Shown here in pieces: positions 1-5,881 of a DNA stretch of 7,572 nt. Below the pieces are notes generated by a model. The model saw nothing but the letters and a program-made list of their open reading frames with translations. It was not told the DNA's origin and ran no database searches. Made by a program: the position numbers and the translations under genes. The stretch comes from Verrucomicrobiota bacterium (GTDB taxonomy: Bacteria > Verrucomicrobiota > Verrucomicrobiia > Chthoniobacterales > JAFAMB01), in the NCBI GenBank assembly GCA_019242435.1, contig JAFAVN010000104.1, positions 1-7,572 on the forward strand, in the 5' to 3' direction. The stretch's first letter is position 1, and each line of letters starts with the position of its first letter.

Positions 1-1169
1 GCGCGGAAAAGCGTGCCCGCTTCTTAGAATCTGTTCAGGTCGGGAACACGGTGAAAGGAACAGTGAAAAACCTCACGGATTTCGGGGCGTTCATCGATCT
101 GGATGGGATGGACGGCTTGTTGCATATCACGGATATGACGTGGGGACGTCTGACGCATCCAAGTGAACTCCTCAAGATCGGGCAGGAAATTGACGTTGTC
201 GTCCTGGACATCAATAAAGAAAAAGAGCGAGTCTCTCTTGGGCTGAAACAGACCCAGCGCAATCCGTGGGACAAAATCGAAGAACGGTTCCCGGTGGGCG
301 CGAAAGTGCGCGGGAAAGTCACTAACCTGGTCCCCTACGGCGCCTTTGTTGAGATCGAAGAAGGGGTGGAGGGGCTCATTCACGTATCCGAGCTTTCCTG
401 GACCAAGCGGATTACCCGGCCATCTGACGTTTTGACGCAAGGTCAGGAAGTTGAAGCCGTAGTGCTGGGCGTAAATAAAGAGGAACAGAAGATTTCTCTC
501 GGTGTCCGCCAGCTCGATCCGAATCCGTGGGATGCCATCGAGCAGAAATATGCCCTGGGGTCCGTGGTAAAAGGCAAGATCCGCAACATGACTGCTTACG
601 GTGCCTTTGTGGAGCTTGAGGAAGGCATTGACGGAATGATCCATGTTTCCGACCTCAGCTGGACACGAAAGATCAATCATCCGAGCGAGATTCTGAAGAA
701 GGGCGACGAGGTGGAAGCCATCGTCCTCGATATCGACAAGGTAAATCAGCGCATCAGCCTGGGCATCAAGCAGCTCGAGTCCGACCCCTGGAAGGAGATC
801 GATCAAAAATACAAAATTGGCGATCTCGTGCATGGAAAAGTCACCAAATTGGCGAGCTTTGGAGCTTTCGTTCAATTGCAAGATGATATCGATGGACTGG
901 TGCATATCTCTCAGCTGAGCGAAGAACACGTGGCCAAGGTCAAAGATGTCCTCAAAGTGGGCCAGGACGTAGAGGCTCGCGTTATCAAAGTCGATAAAGC
1001 GGAGCGCCGAATTGGGTTGTCGATCAAGGCAGCGAATTACTCCGACGAAGAGTTAAGACGCGAAACCGAAGCGTTCGACAGCCTGCGACCTGGTGAAGAT
1101 ATGGTTGGCTTGGAGCAAGCCTTCCAGGCAGCCGAAGAGGAATACCGACCCGGCGACCGCAAAAAGTAA
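1..1169 (+). CDS. rpsA: 30S ribosomal protein S1, 5'-truncated by window edge
   Basis: S1 binds mRNA on the small ribosomal subunit and helps bring transcripts with weak Shine-Dalgarno sequences to the decoding site. The frame is open from base 3 with no start in the window, so the gene begins upstream; an in-frame GTG at 51 lies inside a conserved S1 repeat and is not a start. The 388 visible residues form four tandem S1 OB-fold repeats at about residues 13-83, 96-169, 184-256 and 271-342. They show hallmarks such as KNLTDFGAF, GLLHITDM, GLIHVSELSW and the closing SLG(L/I)KQ segments. The first repeat matches the third domain of six-domain S1 (the KNLTD.GAF...DGLLHITDM block), so about two N-terminal domains are missing, consistent with a family length near 550-570. 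A charged tail of about 46 residues follows the last repeat. The stop is TAA at 1167-1169, and a strong terminator follows 24 bases later. Identification is secure. Confidence 0.97.
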   Translation, partial: AEKRARFLESVQVGNTVKGTVKNLTDFGAFIDLDGMDGLLHITDMTWGRLTHPSELLKIGQEIDVVVLDINKEKERVSLGLKQTQRNPWDKIEERFPVGAKVRGKVTNLVPYGAFVEIEEGVEGLIHVSELSWTKRITRPSDVLTQGQEVEAVVLGVNKEEQKISLGVRQLDPNPWDAIEQKYALGSVVKGKIRNMTAYGAFVELEEGIDGMIHVSDLSWTRKINHPSEILKKGDEVEAIVLDIDKVNQRISLGIKQLESDPWKEIDQKYKIGDLVHGKVTKLASFGAFVQLQDDIDGLVHISQLSEEHVAKVKDVLKVGQDVEARVIKVDKAERRIGLSIKAANYSDEELRRETEAFDSLRPGEDMVGLEQAFQAAEEEYRPGDRKK

Positions 1170-1193
1170 TCGAATCGAAGAAATGGCGTTTAG

Positions 1194-1224
1194 AGGCGTT
1201 TGGGTATCAGCCCAAACGCCTTTT
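1194..1224 (+). terminator. Intrinsic terminator of rpsA
   Basis: A perfect 11-bp stem pairs AGGCGTTTGGG (1194-1204) with CCCAAACGCCT (1211-1221) around the 6-base loop TATCAG. The stem runs directly into TTTT (1221-1224). It begins 24 bases after the rpsA stop codon, so rpsA is probably the last gene of its transcript and the glutaredoxin gene downstream needs its own promoter. Confidence 0.93.
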
Positions 1225-1292
1225 CGTTTACGATTGACCCGAACCGGCTATCGCCGCGAGCTTTCCGCTGGGTCGATTCTGTTGCCCATACC

Positions 1293-1372
1293 GCATTGCC
1301 TGTCCATATCGGAGGGGAGCCGCTTTGGCGGTTTGTAGCTCTCTCACTCCCTAGCAGGCGGCTCCCGGGAAT
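1293..1372 (+). repeat. Intergenic hairpin repeat, copy A
   Basis: The core starts at 1309 with TCGGAGGGGAGCCGCT and closes with CGGCTCCC (1359-1366) followed by GGGAAT. GGGAGCCG (1315-1322) pairs perfectly with CGGCTCCC, and C1323-G1358 adds a ninth pair. A second copy with the same outer arms, different inner sequence and nearly the same length (64 versus 63 bases over the core) lies at about 5760-5835. Weaker similarity (GC..TGCC..GT) extends about 16 bases upstream of the core in both. It lacks a following T-run, so it is not an ordinary terminator. I do not recognise a named family; it could be a REP-like or MITE-like dispersed repeat or a structured RNA. Confidence 0.75.
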
Positions 1373-1438
1373 GCCTCATAAGCGCCGTAGATCTCCACGT
1401 GTAGACCCCCTGATTTCACCAAGTGATACATCTGCCAC

Positions 1439-1487
1439 ATTAAAGCCCATTGCGACTGGCGCTGCACGAGCTAGAGTCTGCTTTAAT
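1439..1487 (+). other. Nested inverted repeat upstream of glutaredoxin gene
   Basis: Perfect 8-base arms ATTAAAGC (1439-1446) and GCTTTAAT (1480-1487) enclose a second pairing GACT (1454-1457) with AGTC (1475-1478). These in turn enclose GCT (1461-1463) with AGC (1469-1471) and a 5-base loop, giving one interrupted stem-loop. It ends 69 bases before the glutaredoxin start. TTT follows at 1487-1489, but the T-run is short and interrupted. It may be a 5' leader structure, a weak terminator, a protein-binding dyad or chance; the sequence alone does not decide. Confidence 0.4.
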
Positions 1488-1556
1488 TTCGGCAATTTCC
1501 TTATGCAGGTAGCGCCGAATCGAGACGTAACATTAGAACAGAAAAACCAAGAGTTT

Positions 1557-1895
1557 ATGGAGAAACCGCAAATCGTTGCCTACCTAAAGACCTATTGCGG
1601 CTGGAGTAACGGCGTTCGGGCAGTACTGAAGAAATACGATCTTCCTTACGAAGAGAAAGACATCATCCAGAACCCGGCTTTCCGCTGGGAAATGGAACAA
1701 AAGAGCGGGCAACCGCTTTCTCCCTGCCTTGAGATCAACGGAGAGATGCTACCCGATGTCAGCGGTGAAGAGGTGGAGCAATATCTGATCGAAAAGGGCC
1801 TAGTGGCTGCCAGCAACGCGGCCACCGACGTCCCGCTGAACGCGCCTTGTCCGCCGGAACAACACGAAGCTCCAAACGTTGTGTTCCGGCGCTAA
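1557..1895 (+). CDS. Glutaredoxin, monothiol-type CGWS active site
   Basis: This is a small thioredoxin-fold protein of 112 residues, expected to act in the cytoplasm with glutathione or a similar thiol in reducing disulfides or mixed disulfides, or possibly in iron-sulfur handling. The beta-strand IVAYLKTYCGWS carries the active-site cysteine Cys14 in C-G-W-S (14-17), so the usual second cysteine is a serine. The region around 52-72 (QPLSPCLEINGEMLPDVSGEEV) matches the cis-proline and glutathione-binding segment, with an unusual Cys57 directly after Pro56. A tail of about 28 residues after the core ends in a proline-rich stretch with a third cysteine, Cys98. ATG 1557 is chosen because family similarity begins at MEKPQIVAYL; ATG 1503 in frame would add 18 unlike residues. 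The ribosome-binding site is poor (AAGAG only a few bases upstream). The gene probably stands alone, separated from rpsA by a terminator. A grx family call is secure, but the exact subtype and electron donor are not. Confidence 0.88.
   Translation: MEKPQIVAYLKTYCGWSNGVRAVLKKYDLPYEEKDIIQNPAFRWEMEQKSGQPLSPCLEINGEMLPDVSGEEVEQYLIEKGLVAASNAATDVPLNAPCPPEQHEAPNVVFRR
1852..1891 (+). other. Inverted repeat at 3' end of glutaredoxin gene
   Basis: CGCCGGAACA (1852-1861) and TGTTCCGGCG (1882-1891) form a perfect 10-base inverted repeat with a 20-base spacer. It lies within the last codons and ends one base before the TAA stop. The following sequence (CTAAGAGAG) has no T-run, so it is not a standard intrinsic terminator. 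It may cap the 3' end of the mRNA against exonucleases, or reflect coding constraint. Confidence 0.45.
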
Positions 1896-2103
1896 GAGAG
1901 CTGGAGGGGAGCTCGCGGTAAATCCCAGACAGATTTAGCGGGGCAAGCGAACTCGCACGCTTTCGGGGTAGCGGAGCCTTGGGAACACGGCCATTCTGCA
2001 GGTGTCCTTCGATTCCTTGCAGGGTGGAGTGACGTTTTGGATCGATGCTTCGCTGACCGGACAGCTTTCCAGGCCGTTCCACAGCCGGTGTGGGGCGTTT
2101 GTT
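1896..2103. other. Convergent gap between glutaredoxin gene and mqnD
   Basis: This is 208 bases with no convincing gene. Position 1903 begins GGAGGGGAGC, identical to ten bases of the 5' arm of the hairpin repeats, and GCGGAGCCTTGGGAA near 1971-1985 loosely resembles their 3' arm, so a decayed third copy is possible. A short hairpin, CCACA (2079-2083) with TGTGG (2089-2093), is followed on the plus strand by a broken T-rich run and could be a weak terminator for the glutaredoxin gene. No strong terminator is visible for either gene. Confidence 0.5.
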
Positions 2104-2946
2104 TCAGCTTACAAACTCGACCTCAGCCGCTGTTGGAATCAGGCCAAGATCGACACCCCGGCTCAAAAACTGGCGGATCGCTTCTCGCCCGCTCTCCCCG
2201 TAGTCGAGCGTATATTCGTTAACATACATGCCGATAAACCGGTCTGCCTGCTCCAGGTCTAAACCGCGAGCCAACGGCATTGCATGTTTGATTCCAGCAA
2301 CCCGATGCTTAAGGCCATACCGGATACTTTCTTTCAGAATTTCAGAAACTTCTTTTCGCACTTCGGGGGGAATATCTTTTCGAATAACGTTCCCTCCCAA
2401 AGGAAGGGGTAGCCCGGTCTCATTTTTCCACCAAAGGCCCAGATCCTGAACCAAATGAAACCCTTCTTTTGCGTAGGTCAGTTGCCCCTCGTGGATCAGA
2501 AGACCTACATCGGCTTTCCCGGACCGTACATACTCGAAAATGTGATCAAATGGCACGGCTACCGTCTCGACCGGCGACCCAAATAGACGTAAAGCAAGAT
2601 AGGCGCTGGTTTTCATCCCGGGTACCGCTACGAGCTTCTTAGATAGCCAGCCGCGTATCGCATTCGTATCCGGAGGCTTGGTGATCGAGACCAGCATCGG
2701 TCCATAGCCGTCGCCCATGCTGGCTCCGCACGGCAGCAGCGCGTAACGATCGCTTAGAAAGGCGTAGGCGTGAATTGAGACCGCAGAAATGTGCAGTTCT
2801 CCTCGGAGTGCTCGTTGGTTCAGGGTCTCGATGTCTTGGAGGATGTGCTGAAATGAATGGCCGCGAGTATCGACCTTGTTCTCTGCGAGAGCATAGAACA
2901 TGAACGCGTCGTCGGGATCCGGAGAATGGCCAAGCAGAAATTCCAT
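2104..2946 (-). CDS. mqnD: 1,4-dihydroxy-6-naphthoate synthase, futalosine menaquinone pathway
   Basis: MqnD converts cyclic dehypoxanthine futalosine to 1,4-dihydroxy-6-naphthoate, a naphthoquinone-ring precursor of menaquinone in organisms lacking the MenA-MenH route. The 280-residue product has the periplasmic-binding-protein-like fold of the MqnA/MqnD family but no signal peptide, so it is cytoplasmic. Family marks are HSPDPDDAFMFYAL near the N-terminus (7-20), SIHAYAFLSDRYALLPCGASMGDGYGP (57-83), the LIHEGQ loop whose His152 should match the proposed catalytic histidine of characterised MqnD, and LGLWWKNETGLPLPLGGNVIRKD (169-191). The SPDPDD segment fits MqnD better than MqnA. ATG 2946 is chosen because the conserved MEFLLGHSPDPDD begins there; a TTG at 2979 would add 11 residues without similarity. 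Neither start has a clear Shine-Dalgarno. The flippase-like gene lies 105 bases upstream on the same strand, so the two may share a transcript. Other mqn genes are not in the window. Confidence 0.87.
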   Translation of the reverse strand: MEFLLGHSPDPDDAFMFYALAENKVDTRGHSFQHILQDIETLNQRALRGELHISAVSIHAYAFLSDRYALLPCGASMGDGYGPMLVSITKPPDTNAIRGWLSKKLVAVPGMKTSAYLALRLFGSPVETVAVPFDHIFEYVRSGKADVGLLIHEGQLTYAKEGFHLVQDLGLWWKNETGLPLPLGGNVIRKDIPPEVRKEVSEILKESIRYGLKHRVAGIKHAMPLARGLDLEQADRFIGMYVNEYTLDYGESGREAIRQFLSRGVDLGLIPTAAEVEFVS

Positions 2947-3051
2947 GGGGCAAGAAAGCGAAAGGAGCCCCAGGTGCAAGCCGTTGTCAGTTGTTTAAAG
3001 CGCGAACGGTTCGGCGCAGCAGGACTCCTTCCGGCTCGTTTAATCCATTCT
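2947..3051 (-). other. 105-base gap between flippase-like gene and mqnD
   Basis: There is no gene and no clear terminator, which is compatible with co-transcription of the two minus-strand genes. GAAC-G-GTTC (3004-3012), extended by GCGC on the left and a shifted CGC on the right, is a small dyad. Its 1-base centre is too short for an RNA loop, so if it is functional it would be a DNA-binding site. No supported promoter was identified for mqnD alone. Confidence 0.3.
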
Positions 3052-4056
3052 CTACTGGCTATGCAGTCGTTCTACTTCACCCTGCATCTCCTTCCATCCA
3101 GCTCGACCGCGCGGGGAGTAGAAAAGATAACAGATTCCGCCGACCAGTCCGAAAAGGACGAAAAACGAAAAACCAAGCAGAGAAATCAGAATCCCAACCT
3201 GGCCGGGAACCTTTGCCAGATCTCGCAGCAGTATTTCGAAGAGCGATTCTCGGAATCCGACTCCGCCCGGAGTAATCGGCAGCGAGATGATCGAGGTTAC
3301 GATCGGCATAATCGTAAACATATCGATGATCGAAACATTGGCGTGCACGGCCCGAGCGGCGCAATAGAACGCTCCGTAGAAGGAAAACAACACTGGAAAT
3401 GAAAGCGTAAAAGCCCAGGCCAATGATGTTTTTGCCCTGGCAAATAGATGATAAGCTTCTGATGCCTCAATTAGCCGTTCTCGGAAAGGCGTGTGCTTCG
3501 GAAGCCGATTGGCCAGCCTGAGACCGCTGATCAGGAAAGAGCCGCCCACCAGGGCCGAAAACCCAACAAGCATACAAATCAATACCCAGACAAAAAAGGA
3601 CGCCTTTGGTGTCTGCTGCAACCAGTGCCAGCGAAGCGCAGTGGTCGCTACTGCGGTAACTACCAACGCCATCATCCCAATCAACCGGTCCATGACGATC
3701 GTAAGAACCGCCTCCTTTTTTCGGTCCGGGAACTCCTGCATTGAGTAGAACAAACGAGCAAAATCACCGCCCGTGTACCCTGGCATGAATAGATTAAAAA
3801 AAAGACCCACAAAGAACAGCTGTGTGAGCCTCAACCAGTTCATCCGCATCCCTTGAACCCGCAAAAGGATATTCCATCGGATGATGTTAGCGATTTCTCC
3901 TACGAAAGCGACCGGCAACCCGATCCACATCCAGCGGGCATCAGCTCTTTCGAACGCCGCCGCAATCTGCGCCCGCTTTTCGGGGCTATGGAAAACAATA
4001 ATTAGAATGGCAATCGTGAAAATCGCCTGAACGGTACGGATGAGAGCCTTCTTCAT
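3052..4056 (-). CDS. Lysylphosphatidylglycerol synthase TM-region / YbhN-type flippase-like membrane protein
   Basis: This is an integral membrane protein of 334 residues of the UPF0104 / LPG_synthase_TM family (the flippase-like domain also found in MprF and AglD). About eight hydrophobic segments are visible, near residues 8-23, 43-60, 76-92, 115-142, 153-178, 211-237, 242-262 and 285-314. Family signatures are FFNLFMPGYTGGD (86-98), VMDRLIG (121-127) and PITPGGVGFRE (260-270). There is no soluble aminoacyl-transfer domain like that of full MprF, so it is the membrane part alone. Members are thought to help move lipids or lipid-linked sugars across the membrane, but the substrate cannot be read from this sequence. 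The start is ATG 4056; the N-terminus MKKALIRTVQ followed by a hydrophobic helix fits, although there is no clear ribosome-binding site. It reads divergently from hisD and lies upstream of mqnD on the same strand. The family call is secure, the function open. Confidence 0.88.
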   Translation of the reverse strand: MKKALIRTVQAIFTIAILIIVFHSPEKRAQIAAAFERADARWMWIGLPVAFVGEIANIIRWNILLRVQGMRMNWLRLTQLFFVGLFFNLFMPGYTGGDFARLFYSMQEFPDRKKEAVLTIVMDRLIGMMALVVTAVATTALRWHWLQQTPKASFFVWVLICMLVGFSALVGGSFLISGLRLANRLPKHTPFRERLIEASEAYHLFARAKTSLAWAFTLSFPVLFSFYGAFYCAARAVHANVSIIDMFTIMPIVTSIISLPITPGGVGFRESLFEILLRDLAKVPGQVGILISLLGFSFFVLFGLVGGICYLFYSPRGRAGWKEMQGEVERLHSQ

Positions 4057-4432
4057 TGATGCGCCAGCGCGTTTGAGATCAGCGCGCTAAAAGGAAGCAG
4101 CATCGCTGTTTCCCAAGAGAACGGTTGTAAGAAGCGCTGTCATATTCCATTCGTGCCTGCCGCGAATGTCCCCAAGGCGACCTTAAAAGTTCAAATTCCC
4201 TTCCAAGTTCGAACTAGCGCACATACGCTCGGAACCTCCGCGAAATCAACGTGGATTTCCTAGGGCTTCGCTCCGCTGAATCATCGATTGCTCCTTCCCG
4301 CCGCTCAAAGCAGGATCTTCATTTGCAGACTCCCTTGACGGCACTCCATTACTCCAGAACTCCACTCCAGTACTCGCTCTCGATTACTCAACTCCTTGAA
4401 CTCCTTGAACTCCTCGAAGACGTTGCGGGCCA
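4057..4432. other. 376-base divergent intergenic region (flippase-like gene / hisD)
   Basis: It must carry promoters for both divergent genes, but no convincing -35/-10 pair was found. TTGACG at 4335-4340 resembles a -35 box for hisD, but no good -10 follows at the right spacing. On the flippase side, AGCGCG (4066-4071) pairs with CGCGCT (4083-4088) across 11 bases just upstream of its start, a possible leader hairpin. An 8-base palindrome, GTTCGAAC, occurs near 4206-4213. The hisD-proximal third is the ACTCC-rich tract annotated separately. No open frame here looks like a protein. Confidence 0.5.
4343..4413 (+). repeat. ACTCC-rich low-complexity tract upstream of hisD
   Basis: The pentamer ACTCC recurs at 4343, 4351, 4359, 4364, 4391, 4400 and 4409, with one-base variants ACTCG at 4372 and ACTCA at 4386. 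The last two intervals are exactly 9 bases (TTGAACTCC repeated), and others are 8 or 5. The tract ends 19 bases before the hisD ATG, so it would lie in the 5' leader or overlap the promoter. Translation in any frame gives simple repeats such as LLELLELLE, which is not evidence of a gene. It may be a slippage-prone satellite-like tract or a leader element. Confidence 0.7.
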
Positions 4433-5719
4433 ATGAGATTTATCGATCTGACCGCAGTTACCGAGGATCGTTGGGGCACCCAGTTCGACCGCCGATACTT
4501 GCCTTCGGACCTCTTAGTAAGACAAGTGGCAGACATTTTGTCCCGGATCCGGGTGAACGGAGACGCTGCTCTTGTTGACTTCATTCGCCGCTTCGATTGT
4601 CCTGGCATGGAATCCGGTGAATTGCGAATCGATCAGGAGGAGATTACAGCTGCGCGGAATCATCTTCCACCGAAGCTCAAAGAAGCGCTGACGACTGCAA
4701 AGAGAAATGTCCAAGAATTTGCCGAACGCAGCCGCCGGATTGACTGGGAATTCAAAAACAGGCAAGGGGCCCGGGTTGGCGAACGTTTTTTTCCCATTTG
4801 CCGGGTAGGTATTTATGTACCGGCCGGAACAGCTCCCTTGATTTCTTCAGCGATCATGACGGTCGCAATCGCCCAAGCGGTTGGTGTCCGGGAAATCGTT
4901 GCGGTCTCCCCGGTGTCGAAATCAAAAAAAATGGAGCCGGCATTATTGGCCGCCTTAGATCTGGCGGGCGCTACCGAGATTTACAAAGTGGGAGGCGCGC
5001 ATGCCATCGGAGCTTTAGCCTTCGGCACCGAATCCATCCGCCAGGTGGACAAGATTTTCGGGCCGGGAAATGCTTTCGTTACTGAAGCCAAACGACAAGT
5101 TTTCGGGTACGTGGGAATCGACCTCCTCCCCGGACCTAGTGAGATTCTCGTGATCGCGGACGATTCTGCCGATACAGCCTGGGTGGCAGCTGATCTATTG
5201 GCACAGGCAGAACACGGTGCGGGAACAGTGGTGGCGGTTGTCTCGTGGAATCGGGAGATATTACAGCGCGTACAAACGGAGGTTACGGCTGCGCTGCCGA
5301 AACTCTCACGGAAGGAATATCTGGAAGGAGTCCTTTCAGAACGAGCTTACGCGGTCCTGACGTCCGATCGCGAGCAGGCGATCAGGTTCGCAAACGCATT
5401 TGCCCCGGAACACCTTGCATTGATGATAAGAGAGGCTAGGGAAGCGGCCAGCCAATTCAGCACCGCGGGAGCCATTTTTGTCGGCAATTATTCCGCTGTA
5501 GCCGCCGGCGATTTCGTAGCCGGGCCTAGCCATGTCTTACCAACCGGGGGCGCCGCTAAATCATTCGGCGGCCTCACCGCTGACCTGTTTCAACGGCGGG
5601 CGAGCGTTCTCGAATTTGATGAAGCCGCGTTGAAGCAATCGCTTCCCTACGTCGTTTCGTTCAGCGAAGCGGAGAAGTTGGACGCTCACGGTGCGTCAGT
5701 TCGGCGGAGGTTCGAGTAG
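4433..5719 (+). CDS. hisD: Histidinol dehydrogenase
   Basis: HisD carries out the last two steps of histidine synthesis, oxidising L-histidinol through histidinal to L-histidine with two NAD+ and a catalytic zinc. It acts as a cytoplasmic homodimer. The product has 428 residues, the usual length. The zinc ligands are all present: Gln258 and His261 in LLAQAEHG, Asp360 in AAGDFVAGPSHVLPT and His419 in DAHGASV. The catalytic pair Glu326-His327 is in FAPEHLAL. The NAD/substrate core PAGTAPLISSAIM (130-142), YKVGGAHAIGALAFGT (184-199) and IFGPGNAFVTEAKRQV (208-223) is intact, and LLPGPSEILVIAD (231-243) follows. Numbering nearly coincides with the E. coli enzyme. ATG 4433 gives the expected N-terminus MRFIDL; no Shine-Dalgarno is evident. 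No other his gene lies in the window, so hisD is either solitary or scattered from the rest of the pathway. No attenuator with a run of His codons is visible upstream. Confidence 0.97.
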   Translation: MRFIDLTAVTEDRWGTQFDRRYLPSDLLVRQVADILSRIRVNGDAALVDFIRRFDCPGMESGELRIDQEEITAARNHLPPKLKEALTTAKRNVQEFAERSRRIDWEFKNRQGARVGERFFPICRVGIYVPAGTAPLISSAIMTVAIAQAVGVREIVAVSPVSKSKKMEPALLAALDLAGATEIYKVGGAHAIGALAFGTESIRQVDKIFGPGNAFVTEAKRQVFGYVGIDLLPGPSEILVIADDSADTAWVAADLLAQAEHGAGTVVAVVSWNREILQRVQTEVTAALPKLSRKEYLEGVLSERAYAVLTSDREQAIRFANAFAPEHLALMIREAREAASQFSTAGAIFVGNYSAVAAGDFVAGPSHVLPTGGAAKSFGGLTADLFQRRASVLEFDEAALKQSLPYVVSFSEAEKLDAHGASVRRRFE

Positions 5720-5759
5720 GTTTTCCGGCCCATAGGACCCTTGCTAACCATGCGAGGTC

Positions 5760-5835
5760 GCTCTGCCCAGTTTCGGAGGGGAGCCGCTGTTCAGGTCTCA
5801 AACCTGAGTGGTCATAACAGACGGCTCCCAGGAAT
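5760..5835 (+). repeat. Intergenic hairpin repeat, copy B
   Basis: This is the second copy of the element at 1293-1372. TCGGAGGGGAGCCGCT (5773-5788) is identical in both. GGGAGCCG (5779-5786) pairs with CGGCTCCC (5822-5829). After a bulged A5821 the stem continues with CTGTT (5787-5791) to AACAG (5816-5820), giving 13 pairs. Inside is a separate hairpin, CAGGT (5792-5796) with ACCTG (5802-5806) and a 5-base loop, leaving about nine unpaired bases (5807-5815). It begins about 40 bases after the hisD stop and has no following T-run. The family is unrecognised; it may be a dispersed palindromic repeat or a structured RNA. Confidence 0.78.
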
Positions 5836-5849
5836 AATCGCTAAAAAGC

Positions 5850-5881
5850 GGGTCCCCTGCGGTTTGGGCAGGCGACCCTTT
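5850..5881. terminator. Likely bidirectional intrinsic terminator between hisD and atpC
   Basis: GGGTC-C-CCTGC (5850-5860) pairs with GCAGG-C-GACCC (5868-5878) around a 7-base loop, giving ten pairs and one C-C mismatch. On the plus strand it is followed by TTT. On the minus strand it is followed, after GC, by TTTTT (complement of 5843-5847). It lies about 130 bases after the hisD stop and about 65 bases beyond the atpC stop, so it could end both converging transcripts, with the better T-run serving the atp side. Confidence 0.7.

Larger units (their letters stand above)
1225..1556. other. 332-base gene-free region between rpsA terminator and glutaredoxin gene
   Basis: An open frame runs through this stretch into the glutaredoxin gene, but its translation is not protein-like and has no homology I recognise, so I treat the region as non-coding. 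It holds hairpin repeat copy A and the inverted repeat at 1439-1487, annotated separately. The promoter of the glutaredoxin gene should lie here. The best sigma-70-like candidate I can see is TTGCGA (1450-1455), 16 bases, then TAGAGT (1472-1477), which matches only 4 of 6 in each hexamer and is weak. No tRNA, tmRNA, RNase P, SRP or 6S RNA hallmark was recognised. Confidence 0.6.

Noticed and set aside
24..929. Long minus-strand open frame opposite rpsA
   Set aside because: It is antisense to a secure ribosomal protein S1 sequence; its translation has no family hallmarks and merely mirrors the codon bias of rpsA.
1225..1500. Known stable RNA (6S, tmRNA, RNase P, SRP) in the rpsA-glutaredoxin gap
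   Set aside because: I looked for the conserved cores of these RNAs and found none; only unassigned hairpins remain.
1200..1556. N-terminal extension of the glutaredoxin frame back to 1200
   Set aside because: The extension starts inside the rpsA terminator hairpin and its translation is not protein-like; glutaredoxin similarity begins at ATG 1557.
2079..2093. Strong terminator for the glutaredoxin gene or mqnD
   Set aside because: The stem is only five pairs with a broken T-run on one strand and none on the other, and it lies nearly 200 bases from the glutaredoxin stop; it is mentioned only as weak.
2857..3402. Plus-strand open frame overlapping mqnD and the flippase gene
   Set aside because: It lies antisense across two well-supported genes and its translation has no recognisable domain.
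4343..4413. CRISPR array or coding repeat in the ACTCC tract
   Set aside because: Units are 5-9 bases with no spacers of CRISPR size, and translations are simple repeats without a start context or domain.
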